From positions 186,001-250,000 of the forward strand of contig NJBM01000007.1 of the NCBI GenBank assembly GCA_005223045.1: DNA of 64,000 bases. Direction: 5' to 3'. Within the stretch, counting starts at the first letter, position 1, and each line of letters opens with the position of its first letter. Shown one piece after another: positions 33,587-42,409 of this stretch. Under the pieces are notes generated by a model. That model was not told the origin of the DNA, did not search any database, and saw only the letters and a list, made by a program, of their open reading frames with translations. The DNA is from Planctomycetes bacterium B3_Pla (GTDB lineage Bacteria > Planctomycetota > Phycisphaerae > Sedimentisphaerales > Anaerobacaceae). The position numbers were made by a program, and so were the translations under genes.

Positions 33587-34864
33587 ATGGTAATTGAACG
33601 ACAAAATAGAGATGGTTTCGTTGAAAATGAGCAGGCGCGCGAGGCAATCGCTCAGTTCTTCGCACAAAACGACTACACCGGCAAACGAATCCTGGTGATA
33701 ATCCCCGACAACACGCGTTCAGGCCCGATAGGCGATATGTTCAAACTCATGTACGAGTTCTTAGGGCCAAAGGCAAAGGCGGTCGATTGCCTGACTGCGC
33801 TGGGGACCCATCACCCTATGAGCGAAGAGCAGATTTGCACACGTCTTAGTATGACTCTTGATGAGCGCAAGAACCGGTATTCGGCGGTGAAATTTTTCAA
33901 CCACGAATGGGACAATCCTCAAACGTTCACCTCTATCGGGAAAATCACTGCCGATGAAATCGAGCAGATAAGTGGCGGGCTGTTTCGCGAAGAAGTGGAA
34001 GTCTCTATCAACAAGCTGATCTTCGAGTACGACGAATTCTTTATTTTGGGTCCCGTATTTCCACATGAGGTGGTGGGCTTTTCCGGCGGGCACAAATACA
34101 TCTTCCCGGGGATCTCAGGCGACCAGATCATTCACTTCTTCCACTGGCTGGCTGGCGTGATAACAAACCCGGCAATAATCGGCAACAAATGGACGCCGAC
34201 GAGAGAGGTCGTAGAGAAAGCCGCCTCGTTTGTAACCGTGCCGCACAAGTTGTTTGCAATCGTGGCGCTGGAAAATGAGCTTAAAGGAATTTTCATCGGG
34301 GACGCGCTCAAAGCCTGGGAAAAAGCCGCGGACTTGTCCGAGCAGGTACATATCATCTACAAGGATAAATCGTACAACACTATTCTCGGCATCGCCCCGG
34401 AAATGTACGATGATATCTGGGTTGCGGGCAAGGTCATGTACAAGCTCGAGCCGATACTCGCCGACGGCGGAACGCTGATTATCTATGCCCCGCACATTAC
34501 CGAGATTTCCCACAGCCACGGCGAATGGCTCGACAAAATCGGCTATCACACCCGCGACTACTTCCTAAAGCGAATGGAGCAGTTTGCGGATATCCCCCGG
34601 GGGATTATGGCCCACTCGACGCATGTAAAGGGAATCGGCACTTTCATAGACGGCGTGGAAAAGCCTCGCGCCAACGTCGTGCTCGCCACAGGCATCGGCA
34701 GGCAGCGCTGTGAAAAAGTAAACCTTGACTATATGAATCCGGAGGATATAAATATAGCCGATTACGAAAACAGAGAGGGCGAAGGAGTGCTGGTCGTCCC
34801 CCACGCAGGCGAAGTACTGCACAGATTGTCCAGCGGATATATTCCGACGATTCCAAATCAATAA
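33587..34864 (+). CDS. LarA-like nickel-dependent racemase/epimerase (DUF2088)
   Basis: A 425-residue LarA homologue. LarA uses a nickel-pincer nucleotide bound to a lysine. Key residues map well: PDNTRSGP (Asp41, Arg44) for phosphate binding, GTHHPMSEEQ (His75-His76) for the first catalytic His, and FPHEVVGFSGGHKYIFPG with His160 and the cofactor lysine Lys170 ten residues apart as in lactate racemase. The LarB, LarC and LarE cofactor enzymes are not in the window and must be encoded elsewhere. Placement between sugar-acid dehydrogenases and 6-phosphogluconate dehydrogenase suggests a hydroxy-acid or sugar-acid epimerase rather than a lactate racemase (inference). It starts 78 bp after the SDR gene. 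Confidence 0.85.
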   Translation: MVIERQNRDGFVENEQAREAIAQFFAQNDYTGKRILVIIPDNTRSGPIGDMFKLMYEFLGPKAKAVDCLTALGTHHPMSEEQICTRLSMTLDERKNRYSAVKFFNHEWDNPQTFTSIGKITADEIEQISGGLFREEVEVSINKLIFEYDEFFILGPVFPHEVVGFSGGHKYIFPGISGDQIIHFFHWLAGVITNPAIIGNKWTPTREVVEKAASFVTVPHKLFAIVALENELKGIFIGDALKAWEKAADLSEQVHIIYKDKSYNTILGIAPEMYDDIWVAGKVMYKLEPILADGGTLIIYAPHITEISHSHGEWLDKIGYHTRDYFLKRMEQFADIPRGIMAHSTHVKGIGTFIDGVEKPRANVVLATGIGRQRCEKVNLDYMNPEDINIADYENREGEGVLVVPHAGEVLHRLSSGYIPTIPNQ

Positions 34865-34906
34865 TTGAATAGCCGTTTAAAACAGTTTGAAAGGGAGCAA
34901 AACAAA

Positions 34907-36358
34907 ATGGCGAAAGCTGATATCGGCCTTGTGGGGCTGGCGGTAATGGGTGAGAATCTCATCCTCAACATGGAGAGTAAGGGCTTTACGGTGGCCTGCT
35001 ACAACCGCACCGTCTCGAAAGTGGACAACTTTATCGAAGGCCGGGCAAAGGGCAAGAACATCATTGGCTGTTATTCCATAGAGGAACTGGCCGAGAACCT
35101 CGCCAAACCGCGCAAAGTGATGCTGATGGTCAAGGCCGGCGCGGCTGTCGATGCCTTTATCGACCAATTGCTGCCCCACCTCGAAGACGGCGATATCATC
35201 ATCGACGGCGGAAACTCGCATTTCCCCGACACAATACAGCGCACCGAATACGTCGAGAGTAAGGGAAAGCTCTACATCGGCACCGGCGTCTCGGGCGGCG
35301 AGGAAGGCGCGCTTTTAGGCCCTTCGATCATGCCCGGTGGATCACCGCCGGCTTGGAAGCACGTCGGACCTATCTTCCAGACTATATGCGCCAAGACCGA
35401 TGACGGCCAGCCATGCTGTGACTGGGTCGGAGAAAACGGCGCCGGACACTTCGTCAAAATGGTGCACAACGGCATCGAGTACGGCGATATGCAGATGATC
35501 TGCGAGACCTACCAGATGATGAGGGAAGGGCTTGACCTTACAAACAAAAAGATGCACGATTACTTCGCAGAGTGGTATGAAGGCGAGCTGAACTCGTACC
35601 TGATTGAAATCACTCGCGACATCCTCGGCTACGAAGACGAGGACGGCAATGAGGTGATCGATCTTATCCTCGATACGGCGGGCCAGAAGGGCACAGGAAA
35701 GTGGACCGCCATAGAGGCCCTGAACCTCGGCCAGCCTCTGACACTAATCGGCGAGGCGGTGTTCGCTCGCTGCCTTTCGGCCTTAAAAGAAGAACGCGTC
35801 GCGGCTGCAAAGGTCCTCTCCGGCCCGAAATCCGAATTCACCGGCAACAAAAAGTCCTTCGTCGATGACCTGCGCCAGGCCCTGTATGCCTCGAAAATCG
35901 TCAGCTATGCCCAGGGCTATCAGTTGATGCGCGCCGCCGCGGCCGAACATAACTGGAACCTGAACTACGGCGGCATCGCCCTGATGTGGCGGGGCGGCTG
36001 CATTATCCGCTCGGTCTTCCTGGGCAAGATCAAGGAAGCTTTCGACGAGAATCCCAGCCTGACCAACCTGCTGCTCGATCCGTTCTTTAAGAGTGCAGTC
36101 GAGAAAGCCCAGCCCGCCTGGCGTCGCGTCGTAACCGCCGCAGTCGAAATGGGTATTCCAATGCCCGCTACCAGTTCTGCTCTGGCCTTCTATGACGGCT
36201 ATCGCAGCGAACGCCTGCCTGCGAATCTGTTGCAGGCCCAGCGGGATTATTTCGGCGCCCATACTTATGAGCGGGTGGACAAGCCAAGAGGCGAGTTTTT
36301 CCATACGAACTGGACCGGCCGGGGCGGAACTACGGCGGCTTCGACCTATACGGTATGA
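34907..36358 (+). CDS. gnd: 6-phosphogluconate dehydrogenase (decarboxylating)
   Basis: A 483-residue enzyme, full-length for the family. ATG 34907 follows AAGGGAG; a start farther upstream is in frame but lacks a site. The N-terminal NADP domain begins ADIGLVGLAVMGENLILNME; catalytic and substrate residues lie in GDIIIDGGNSHFPDT, TGVSGGEEGALLGPSIMPGG and ENGAGHFVKMVHNGIEYGDM (conserved Lys and Glu/Asn). The C-terminus contains the conserved FHTNWTGRGG. It oxidises and decarboxylates 6-phosphogluconate to ribulose 5-phosphate, the exit from gluconate catabolism into the pentose phosphate pathway. Its position in the uronate locus supports a role as the shared terminal step (inference). Confidence 0.95.
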   Translation: MAKADIGLVGLAVMGENLILNMESKGFTVACYNRTVSKVDNFIEGRAKGKNIIGCYSIEELAENLAKPRKVMLMVKAGAAVDAFIDQLLPHLEDGDIIIDGGNSHFPDTIQRTEYVESKGKLYIGTGVSGGEEGALLGPSIMPGGSPPAWKHVGPIFQTICAKTDDGQPCCDWVGENGAGHFVKMVHNGIEYGDMQMICETYQMMREGLDLTNKKMHDYFAEWYEGELNSYLIEITRDILGYEDEDGNEVIDLILDTAGQKGTGKWTAIEALNLGQPLTLIGEAVFARCLSALKEERVAAAKVLSGPKSEFTGNKKSFVDDLRQALYASKIVSYAQGYQLMRAAAAEHNWNLNYGGIALMWRGGCIIRSVFLGKIKEAFDENPSLTNLLLDPFFKSAVEKAQPAWRRVVTAAVEMGIPMPATSSALAFYDGYRSERLPANLLQAQRDYFGAHTYERVDKPRGEFFHTNWTGRGGTTAASTYTV

Positions 36359-36376
36359 CGGCAGGGATCATAATCG

Positions 36377-37540
36377 ATGTACGACAGTCTCCGGATGCAA
36401 TCTGTGCAGTCGCCAATCATTCCAGTAGTCGGCGAGCTGATCCGCAGCAATCCCGACACGATTTCGCTGGGCCAGGGAGTTGCCTATTACGGCCCGCCCC
36501 CACAGGCTGTCGAAGCAATCCGGAGATTCCTCGCCGATCCGGAAAACCATAAGTACAAACTCGTGCAGGGCATCCCCGAACTGCTGGAGATAATCGAGCA
36601 GAAGCTCGAAGAAGAGAATGGCTTGTCTCCGGATGGCAGCCGAATTGTTGTGACCGCCGGCGCGAACATGGGATTCGTCAACGCGATCCTCGCCATTACC
36701 GATCCGGGTGACGAGATAATTCTCCAACTGCCGTACTACTTCAACCACGAGATGGCGGTGACAATCGCCGACTGCAAAGCTGTCTGCGTGCCGACCGACG
36801 ACGACTATCAATTGCAGCCGGAAGTGATTTCTGCCGCGATTACGGACCGAACGCGGGCTATCGTAACAATCTCGCCCAATAATCCAACCGGAGCCGTATA
36901 TAGCGAATCGGACCTGCGGCAGGTCAACGAAATCTGCCGCCGCAACGGCATCTACCACATCAGCGATGAGGCATACGAGTATTTCACTTACGACGGCGCC
37001 GAGCACTTCTCGCCCGGCTCGATTGCCGGGGCTGCGGGGCATACAATCTCGCTGTTTTCTCTTTCCAAGGCCTACGGCTTTGCGAGCTGGCGGATCGGCT
37101 GGATGGTCATACCGGAGCATCTGTTTATGCCGGTCCGGAAAATTCAGGATACGATCCTGATCTGTCCGCCGGTCATTTCGCAGTGGGCTGCGGTCGGGGC
37201 GATGGAGGCAGGTTGCCAATACTGCACGGACAAACAGCAAATGACCGCCGAGATCCGCCGGATTGTGTTGGATGAGCTGGCCGATATCGCCGATCTGGTC
37301 ACTGTCCCGCGCGCCGACGGAGCGTTCTATTTTCTGCTGCGGGTGCACAAAGACTCAGACCCTATGGAACTTGTCAGGCGGCTGATCAAAGAGCACAAAG
37401 TCGCCGTCATCCCCGGCATGACGTTCGGCATGGAAGACAAATGCTATCTGCGCGTCGCCTACGGAGCTTTGCACAAAGACACCGCCGCCGAAGGCATCGG
37501 CCGGTTCGTAAGAGGATTGAAGCAGATTTTGGCAATTTGA
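36377..37540 (+). CDS. PLP-dependent aminotransferase, class I/II
   Basis: A 387-residue fold-type I aminotransferase. The N-terminal arm carries ISLGQGVAYYGPP, the substrate/cofactor strand SPNNPTGAVYSE (Asn of NNPTG), DEAYEYF (Asp), and the PLP lysine in LFSLSKAYGFASWRIGW near residue 227-240. Overall sequence matches aspartate/alanine-type aminotransferases. It starts 18 bp after gnd and ends 2 bp before a convergent hypothetical gene. Its role in the uronate locus is unclear; it may handle an alpha-keto acid produced there or be an unrelated passenger. Start ATG 36377 is supported by the conserved N-terminus; the ribosome-binding site is weak. Confidence 0.9.
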   Translation: MYDSLRMQSVQSPIIPVVGELIRSNPDTISLGQGVAYYGPPPQAVEAIRRFLADPENHKYKLVQGIPELLEIIEQKLEEENGLSPDGSRIVVTAGANMGFVNAILAITDPGDEIILQLPYYFNHEMAVTIADCKAVCVPTDDDYQLQPEVISAAITDRTRAIVTISPNNPTGAVYSESDLRQVNEICRRNGIYHISDEAYEYFTYDGAEHFSPGSIAGAAGHTISLFSLSKAYGFASWRIGWMVIPEHLFMPVRKIQDTILICPPVISQWAAVGAMEAGCQYCTDKQQMTAEIRRIVLDELADIADLVTVPRADGAFYFLLRVHKDSDPMELVRRLIKEHKVAVIPGMTFGMEDKCYLRVAYGALHKDTAAEGIGRFVRGLKQILAI

Positions 37541-37542
37541 CT

Positions 37543-37872
37543 TTATGTGTTGGAGACGGCGCTGGGGCTTTTTGTTGCGTTTCCTGCGGGCTTGACGGGG
37601 CTGTCAAGTTCGTCGAGGCTAAAGGCGTGCTCTGTCAGTTCCATGCTGATGATCTGTGACGGCGATAAAGCCATAAAATTGTAGCCCTCGTCGGCATCGA
37701 AGTCCCAGAGATAATAACAGTCCAACCCATCCCCCTCAACCTTTCCCCTGCTATAATACAGCGGGGCGCATTGGCCGGCCACGTTCCGGCGGCGCTCGTT
37801 GCCGAGAAAGATTACCTTGAGCCTTCTTCTCTGCTCAACACCCTTAGCGAAAATGTCATGTTCACTATGCAC
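37543..37872 (-). CDS. Hypothetical protein
   Basis: A 109-residue cytoplasmic protein convergent with the aminotransferase gene, 2 bp apart. The region KRRLKVIFLGNER-like start and YYLWDFDADEGYNF middle suggest a small mixed alpha/beta domain with many aromatic residues; no catalytic motif is evident. Similar small planctomycete proteins exist in memory, but no functional name can be assigned. The basic N-terminal half and acidic centre could bind a ligand. It is a lone gene without a clear operon partner. A short GCGCC-CGAA-GGCGC hairpin lies upstream at 37891-37904. Confidence 0.6.
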   Translation of the reverse strand: MHSEHDIFAKGVEQRRRLKVIFLGNERRRNVAGQCAPLYYSRGKVEGDGLDCYYLWDFDADEGYNFMALSPSQIISMELTEHAFSLDELDSPVKPAGNATKSPSAVSNT

Positions 37873-38401
37873 AAATATGACTCCTGATAGGCGCCCGAAG
37901 GCGCAGAAAGTCCTTTTTCTTGCGCCTCCAGAGCCTTCCGCACCTGCTACTGGAAGATAGCCTGGTCATAACACTGCTCCGTTGTCCGCGCGCATACGCA
38001 CAGGACTATCCATTCATAATAAAGGCGTTTCTCAGACCGCAGATGTTGATAACAAAATGGCAAATTTTCGTTTTTTTTCTTTCGATTCTCCATAATAGTC
38101 CGTCGAATCCAGGTCCCTGCGGTCATCCACTTGCCGTATCCACTGTTAATATCAGTGGTTACGGCTTATACCCCTAAAATACCACCGGCAAAAGATTTTT
38201 AGGATTTTTTTCTTTTTACTGATTCAAGGCTCAATTTGCAGGTCTGAGGCCCTGAGATTCGCTCGGAGCTTCGGAATATTGGAAAGTCCGTCCGCTGTGC
38301 ATTATCTTGACCTTGGGCGGCTAATCGTATATCATTCCAAGCGACGCCAAATCGGCCAGGATTTTTTGCAGATATATGGAGCAACGTAGAGGAATAGTGC
38401 A
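37873..38401. other. Intergenic region without supportable gene
   Basis: Between the minus-strand hypothetical gene and the small membrane protein gene, 529 bp hold only the 37891-37904 hairpin, several T/C-rich runs near 38060-38090, and AT-rich sequence near 38205. An open frame at 37920-38177 lacks a ribosome-binding site and family resemblance. Confidence 0.5.
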
Positions 38402-38653
38402 ATGTCAACATACACGATTTTTATGCTAATCACCGTTCCGGCTCTGGCGATCGGATGGCTGGCGTACTGGCTATGGATGCGCAAGATTGCCGAGGAAGAG
38501 AAAAACCAGCCCAAACAGGTCTCAAAGCGGCTCACCCAGAGCAAGAGCGAGGTTTCCGACTGGGCTCAAAAAATGGCCCAATTCAAGCCGCCAAAGCGCA
38601 AATTCCCATCCGAAGACGAGAAATCCGAAGAAAGCGGTCAAGATAATCCTTGA
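38402..38653 (+). CDS. Small one-TM protein upstream of uxaC
   Basis: An 83-residue protein. ATG 38402 follows AGAGGAATAG. Residues 5-27 (TIFMLITVPALAIGWLAYWLW) form one membrane helix, followed by a basic, then acidic cytoplasmic tail with a KRLTQSKSEVSDWAQKMAQF helix. No family is recognised. It ends 51 bp before uxaC and is likely co-transcribed with it. The order and strand suggest a membrane accessory to the uronate pathway, but function is not evident. The tail composition is typical of small regulatory or scaffold membrane proteins. Confidence 0.65.
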   Translation: MSTYTIFMLITVPALAIGWLAYWLWMRKIAEEEKNQPKQVSKRLTQSKSEVSDWAQKMAQFKPPKRKFPSEDEKSEESGQDNP

Positions 38654-38704
38654 TAAGTCGGCATAGACAACCAACAGGAATATACACAAAGGCGGGGACA
38701 GGAA

Positions 38705-40126
38705 ATGGCTGAATTTATTACCGAAGACTTTCTGCTGCAAACCAAAACCGCTCGGATTCTCTATCACGAGTACGCCGAGAAGATGCCCATCTACGACTAT
38801 CACTGTCATCTGCCGGCCGACCTGATTGCCGCCGACCATCGGTTCGACAATCTCACGCAGCCCTGGCTCGACGGAGACCATTACAAATGGCGAGCAATGA
38901 GGGCCAACGGCGTGGCGGAAAAGTACATCACTGGCGATGCAGGCGATTATGAGAAGTTCGAGAAATGGGCGCAAACCGTGCCTTACTGCCTTCGAAATCC
39001 GCTCTATCACTGGACGCACCTGGAGTTGAAGAATCCCTTCGGCGTAAAAGGCAAGCTCCTGGGTCCCGATACTGCAAGGGAGATATACGATACCTGCAGC
39101 CAGATGCTGAGGACTCCGGAATTTAGTGTGCGTAACATAATGCGCAGGATGAACGTCAAGCTGGTCTGCACCACAGAGGGGCCGCTCGATTCACTCGAGC
39201 ACCACAAGAGAATCCGCCAGGACGGCTTCGAGATAAAAGTCCACACGGCTTTTCGGCCGGACAAAGCTATGGCTGTCGAGGACCTGGCGAGTTTCAATGT
39301 GTTTGTTGATAAGCTCGAAGAGATTTGCAATATGGACATAGCCAACTTTCATTCATATATTGAGGCGCTGCGCAATCGCCACTACTATTTCCATCAAAAC
39401 GGCTGCCGACTTTCCGACCACGGCATCGAGACGGCATACGCCGAAGACTATACCGAAAGTGAAATCAAGAATATCTTTGACAAAATCAGGTGCGGCAGAG
39501 AACCGGACTCCTGCGAGCGGCTGAAATTCAAGTCGGCGATGATGGTCGAATTAGCGCTGATGGACCACGAAGCCGGCTGGATCCAGCAGCTTCATCTCGG
39601 CGCCCTGAGGAATAACAGCACACGGATGCTGCGGGCCATCGGTCCGGATATCGGATGCGATTCGATGGGCGATTTCGAGACAGCCGGGCCCCTTTCAAAA
39701 TTCCTTGACCGGCTCGACGCAAAAAATAAGCTGCCGAAAACAATTATCTACAACCTTAACCCGCGAGACACCGCACTGTGTGCGACCATGGTCGGCAACT
39801 TCCAGGCCGGCTCGGCGCCCGGCAAAATGCAGTATGGCTCGGCTTGGTGGTTTCTCGATCAAAAGGACGGGATGGAAGAACAAATCAACGTGCTCTCGAA
39901 CATGGGGCTGCTGAGCCGGTTCGTCGGCATGCTCACGGATTCGAGAAGTTTTCTCTCTTACCCGCGGCACGAATACTTCCGCAGAATACTATGCAATATG
40001 CTCGGCGACGACGTCGAAGCGGGCCTCTTGCCGAACGATCCAGCGCTGATCGGCAAGATGATCGAGGACATCTGCTTCAATAATGCCAGGGATTATTTCC
40101 CGATCCCGATTCCCGATGAGAGTTGA
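38705..40126 (+). CDS. uxaC: Glucuronate isomerase (uronate isomerase)
   Basis: A 473-residue amidohydrolase-superfamily uronate isomerase. The zinc-binding motif PIYDYHCHLPADLIA (HCH, about residue 33-35) lies at the barrel start, and further hallmarks are WRAMRANGV, HWTHLELK, SDHGI, and LSRFVGMLTDSRSFLSYPRH (with the conserved RSF-type C-terminal signature). It converts D-glucuronate to D-fructuronate or galacturonate to tagaturonate, the first step of the uronate route whose next steps (fructuronate reductase-like SDR and others) lie upstream in the same locus. ATG 38705 is reliable by family length. The 3' end forms part of a hairpin shared with the convergent sulfatase gene. Confidence 0.95.
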   Translation: MAEFITEDFLLQTKTARILYHEYAEKMPIYDYHCHLPADLIAADHRFDNLTQPWLDGDHYKWRAMRANGVAEKYITGDAGDYEKFEKWAQTVPYCLRNPLYHWTHLELKNPFGVKGKLLGPDTAREIYDTCSQMLRTPEFSVRNIMRRMNVKLVCTTEGPLDSLEHHKRIRQDGFEIKVHTAFRPDKAMAVEDLASFNVFVDKLEEICNMDIANFHSYIEALRNRHYYFHQNGCRLSDHGIETAYAEDYTESEIKNIFDKIRCGREPDSCERLKFKSAMMVELALMDHEAGWIQQLHLGALRNNSTRMLRAIGPDIGCDSMGDFETAGPLSKFLDRLDAKNKLPKTIIYNLNPRDTALCATMVGNFQAGSAPGKMQYGSAWWFLDQKDGMEEQINVLSNMGLLSRFVGMLTDSRSFLSYPRHEYFRRILCNMLGDDVEAGLLPNDPALIGKMIEDICFNNARDYFPIPIPDES

Positions 40127-40146
40127 TCGAGATTCATCGGGATCGG
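40106..40146. terminator. Convergent-gene hairpin between uxaC and the sulfatase gene
   Basis: CCGATTCCCGATGA (40106-40119), still inside the uxaC coding end, pairs with TCATCGGGATCGG (40134-40146), with one bulged T. It could end transcription from both sides; no long T run is present. Confidence 0.5.
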
Positions 40147-40149
40147 AAT

Positions 40150-41514
40150 TTATCTACCTTTCTTCTTCCTGGGAACGATAGCGGTGTCAGGCAGTTTTGC
40201 GGGCCACTGGAAGGCCTTTATTAACTCGAGCATCTCTTCGACTATCTCGGGATGTTGCTTGGTCAGGTTGTGTTTCTCACCGATATCCGATTCCAGATTA
40301 TAGAGTTCCTTCTCTTTCGATCCAGTGTCCTTGACGTAGCCGTAGTAGTTCTTGCGGTCTTCGAGCAACAGTTTCCATTTCCCCTTGCGCACGCCGTGCA
40401 GCTCGTTCCTGCAGAGGTAGTAGAAGTGGTCTCGTGCGCCTTGTTCATTCTTGCCGAGCAACAGCTCAGTCTGATCGACGCCGTCAATGATCCGGTCTGT
40501 GGGGACCATATATCCGGCCAGCTTTGCGAAAGTCGGCATGAAATCCACCGTGGAAAAGATTGCATTGCTCACGCGAGCCGCCGGCACGTGTCCGGGCCAG
40601 CGAACGATGCAGGGCACGCGAACGCCGCCCTCCCAGGTCGAACCCTTGCCTTCCCTGAGCGGACCGGACGAACCCCACGCGACGGCGCCTTTATGTTTCT
40701 TTCGCAATGGTTCCTGCATGTTGTTCCAGGGGCCGTTATCCGTCGTGAATATGACCAGCGTGTTGTCCCGCAATCCGAGTTCGTCGATGGCGTCGAGCAG
40801 TCGGCCCGTATGGTAATCCAGCTCTTCAATCACGTCGCTGTAAAGGCCGCCTTTGGATTTGCCCTTGAACCGGGGTGTTGCATCGATCACGGAGTGCGCC
40901 ATTGTGTGGGCGAGATACAGCAGGAATGGTTTGTCCTTGTTCGCCTTGAGAAATTCGATCCCCTTATCGGTGTAACGTTTGGTCAGGCCGGCCATATCAC
41001 GATCAACGCCTATGGATTCGCGGTTATCATAGAGTCGCACTGCGCCGCCGTCGTTGGCGCCTAACGTTCCCCAGTAATAGTCGAAGCCCTGATCGTTGGG
41101 GATCCGGCCTTTGATGTCCCTGCGGTTCGAGACGTCCCATTTGCCTATGCAGCCTGTCGTATAGCCGGCGGTTTTCAGAAGCTCGGCGAGCGTGATCTCA
41201 CTTTCAGGCATTGACCATCCCTGGCTGCGAACGGGATAACGCCCGGTCAGCAAAGCCGAGCGGGAGGGTCCGCAAACTGGCTGGGCATAGAAATCGGTAA
41301 AGCGCGTACCCTCTTTTGCCAGGCCATCCAGCCGGGGCGAACGGATGGTTTCAGAGCCGTAGCATCCGAGGTCGCCGTAGCCCTGATCGTCCGTGAAGAT
41401 GATAACGAAGTTCGGCTTCGAATTCCGGGGCTTCGTAGCCGCATATATACCCGGCAAGCCTGACAGTGTTACTGCCCCGACACATATATCTTTTAGAAAT
41501 GTCCTTCGATTCAT
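40150..41514 (-). CDS. TAT-exported sulfatase
   Basis: A 454-residue type I sulfatase. ATG 41514 gives MNRRTFLKDICVGAVTLSGL, a twin-arginine signal; an upstream in-frame extension is rejected. The metal site VIIFTDDQGYGDLGCYG binds calcium, and the catalytic Cys81 lies in CGPSRSALLTGRYP (C-x-P-S-R, converted to formylglycine). Sulfatases release sulfate from sugars; with the sugar-acid locus next door, an algal sulfated polysaccharide is a natural candidate. The formylglycine-generating enzyme is not in the window. It is the last gene of the four-gene minus-strand operon 44711-40150 and begins 59 bp after the amidohydrolase gene. Confidence 0.93.
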   Translation of the reverse strand: MNRRTFLKDICVGAVTLSGLPGIYAATKPRNSKPNFVIIFTDDQGYGDLGCYGSETIRSPRLDGLAKEGTRFTDFYAQPVCGPSRSALLTGRYPVRSQGWSMPESEITLAELLKTAGYTTGCIGKWDVSNRRDIKGRIPNDQGFDYYWGTLGANDGGAVRLYDNRESIGVDRDMAGLTKRYTDKGIEFLKANKDKPFLLYLAHTMAHSVIDATPRFKGKSKGGLYSDVIEELDYHTGRLLDAIDELGLRDNTLVIFTTDNGPWNNMQEPLRKKHKGAVAWGSSGPLREGKGSTWEGGVRVPCIVRWPGHVPAARVSNAIFSTVDFMPTFAKLAGYMVPTDRIIDGVDQTELLLGKNEQGARDHFYYLCRNELHGVRKGKWKLLLEDRKNYYGYVKDTGSKEKELYNLESDIGEKHNLTKQHPEIVEEMLELIKAFQWPAKLPDTAIVPRKKKGR

Positions 41515-41572
41515 TGTCTTAGCACCTTTTTCTTCCAATGCTGTACAGATGATTATGGTTTCTGTGTCGCCA

Positions 41573-42406
41573 TCAGTCGCCAAGGAGGCGGAGGATGTTG
41601 CCGCCTAAAATCAGTCGCTCTTTTTCCGGCGGCAGATCGAGCAGTTTGATCTTGTAAAGCTCTACCCGCGAGTCCACCAGCGGACCGTCCGAACCGAAGA
41701 GGAGCTTTTCTGCGGGAAGCTCGTGCGCCGCCTGTTCGAGATGCTTGAAAAAGACGACCGAAGACGTATCGAGGTGTAGGTTCGCAAGCCGTTTGGCCGC
41801 CTCGATGGCGCGAACATGTTCCCGCCAATTCCGCGAAGCGAAGCATCCTAAGTGCGCCAGAATGAAGGAGACTTCAGGATTAGACTCCACAACATCGAGG
41901 CTGTCATCGACCTTCGGCGGGTGGAAGAGGATCGGAATGCTCAGCTCGGCGGCGGTTTCCACCATCTCCTTGCTTGGCACGCCGTGGAGCTTCAATCCTC
42001 TGAGGCCAAGTTCCCGGACCTCGTGACGGAGCATGTTTCGTATCTTGCCCGCTTCGGTCCGCGAGTCATGTTTGGCGAACCCGATGAACCTGTCGGGCCA
42101 GCGCTTCACATAAGAAGCAATTTCCTCATTGGCTTGGCGGTATGTTGTGTTGTTGATAGGGAAAATGATTGTCTTGTCGATCCCCACCTGCTTGGCCCGG
42201 CTCAGAGTCCACCGCGGATCATTGTACGTAGTCCACGGGTCGCTTGTTGAGTCATTCTTGCCGTAGTTCACGCCTTTGCCCGCATGGCAATGAGCGTCGA
42301 TCACTGTCATCTTATCCTTTACCTGAGCACCGACTGTGCGAGCAGTATTTGCCGAGCACAGAGCACTGCTCAAGATAGCACCTTTGAAAAAGTCACGTCG
42401 GTTCAT
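41573..42406 (-). CDS. TAT-exported amidohydrolase-family protein
   Basis: A 277-residue amidohydrolase_2-type TIM barrel protein with twin-arginine signal MNRRDFFKGAILSSALCSA. The metal motif is VIDAHCHAGK (HxH), with ELGLRGLKLHGV and FHPPKVDD as later barrel strands, VSFILAHLGCF, and the terminal Asp in LLFGSDGPL. Such proteins decarboxylate or hydrolyse small organic acids and lactones. It starts 3 bp after the Gfo/Idh gene, so co-translation is likely, and lies upstream of the sulfatase. The substrate is unknown; the operon suggests handling of sulfated or oxidised sugars. Confidence 0.85.
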   Translation of the reverse strand: MNRRDFFKGAILSSALCSANTARTVGAQVKDKMTVIDAHCHAGKGVNYGKNDSTSDPWTTYNDPRWTLSRAKQVGIDKTIIFPINNTTYRQANEEIASYVKRWPDRFIGFAKHDSRTEAGKIRNMLRHEVRELGLRGLKLHGVPSKEMVETAAELSIPILFHPPKVDDSLDVVESNPEVSFILAHLGCFASRNWREHVRAIEAAKRLANLHLDTSSVVFFKHLEQAAHELPAEKLLFGSDGPLVDSRVELYKIKLLDLPPEKERLILGGNILRLLGD

Positions 42407-42409
42407 AAT

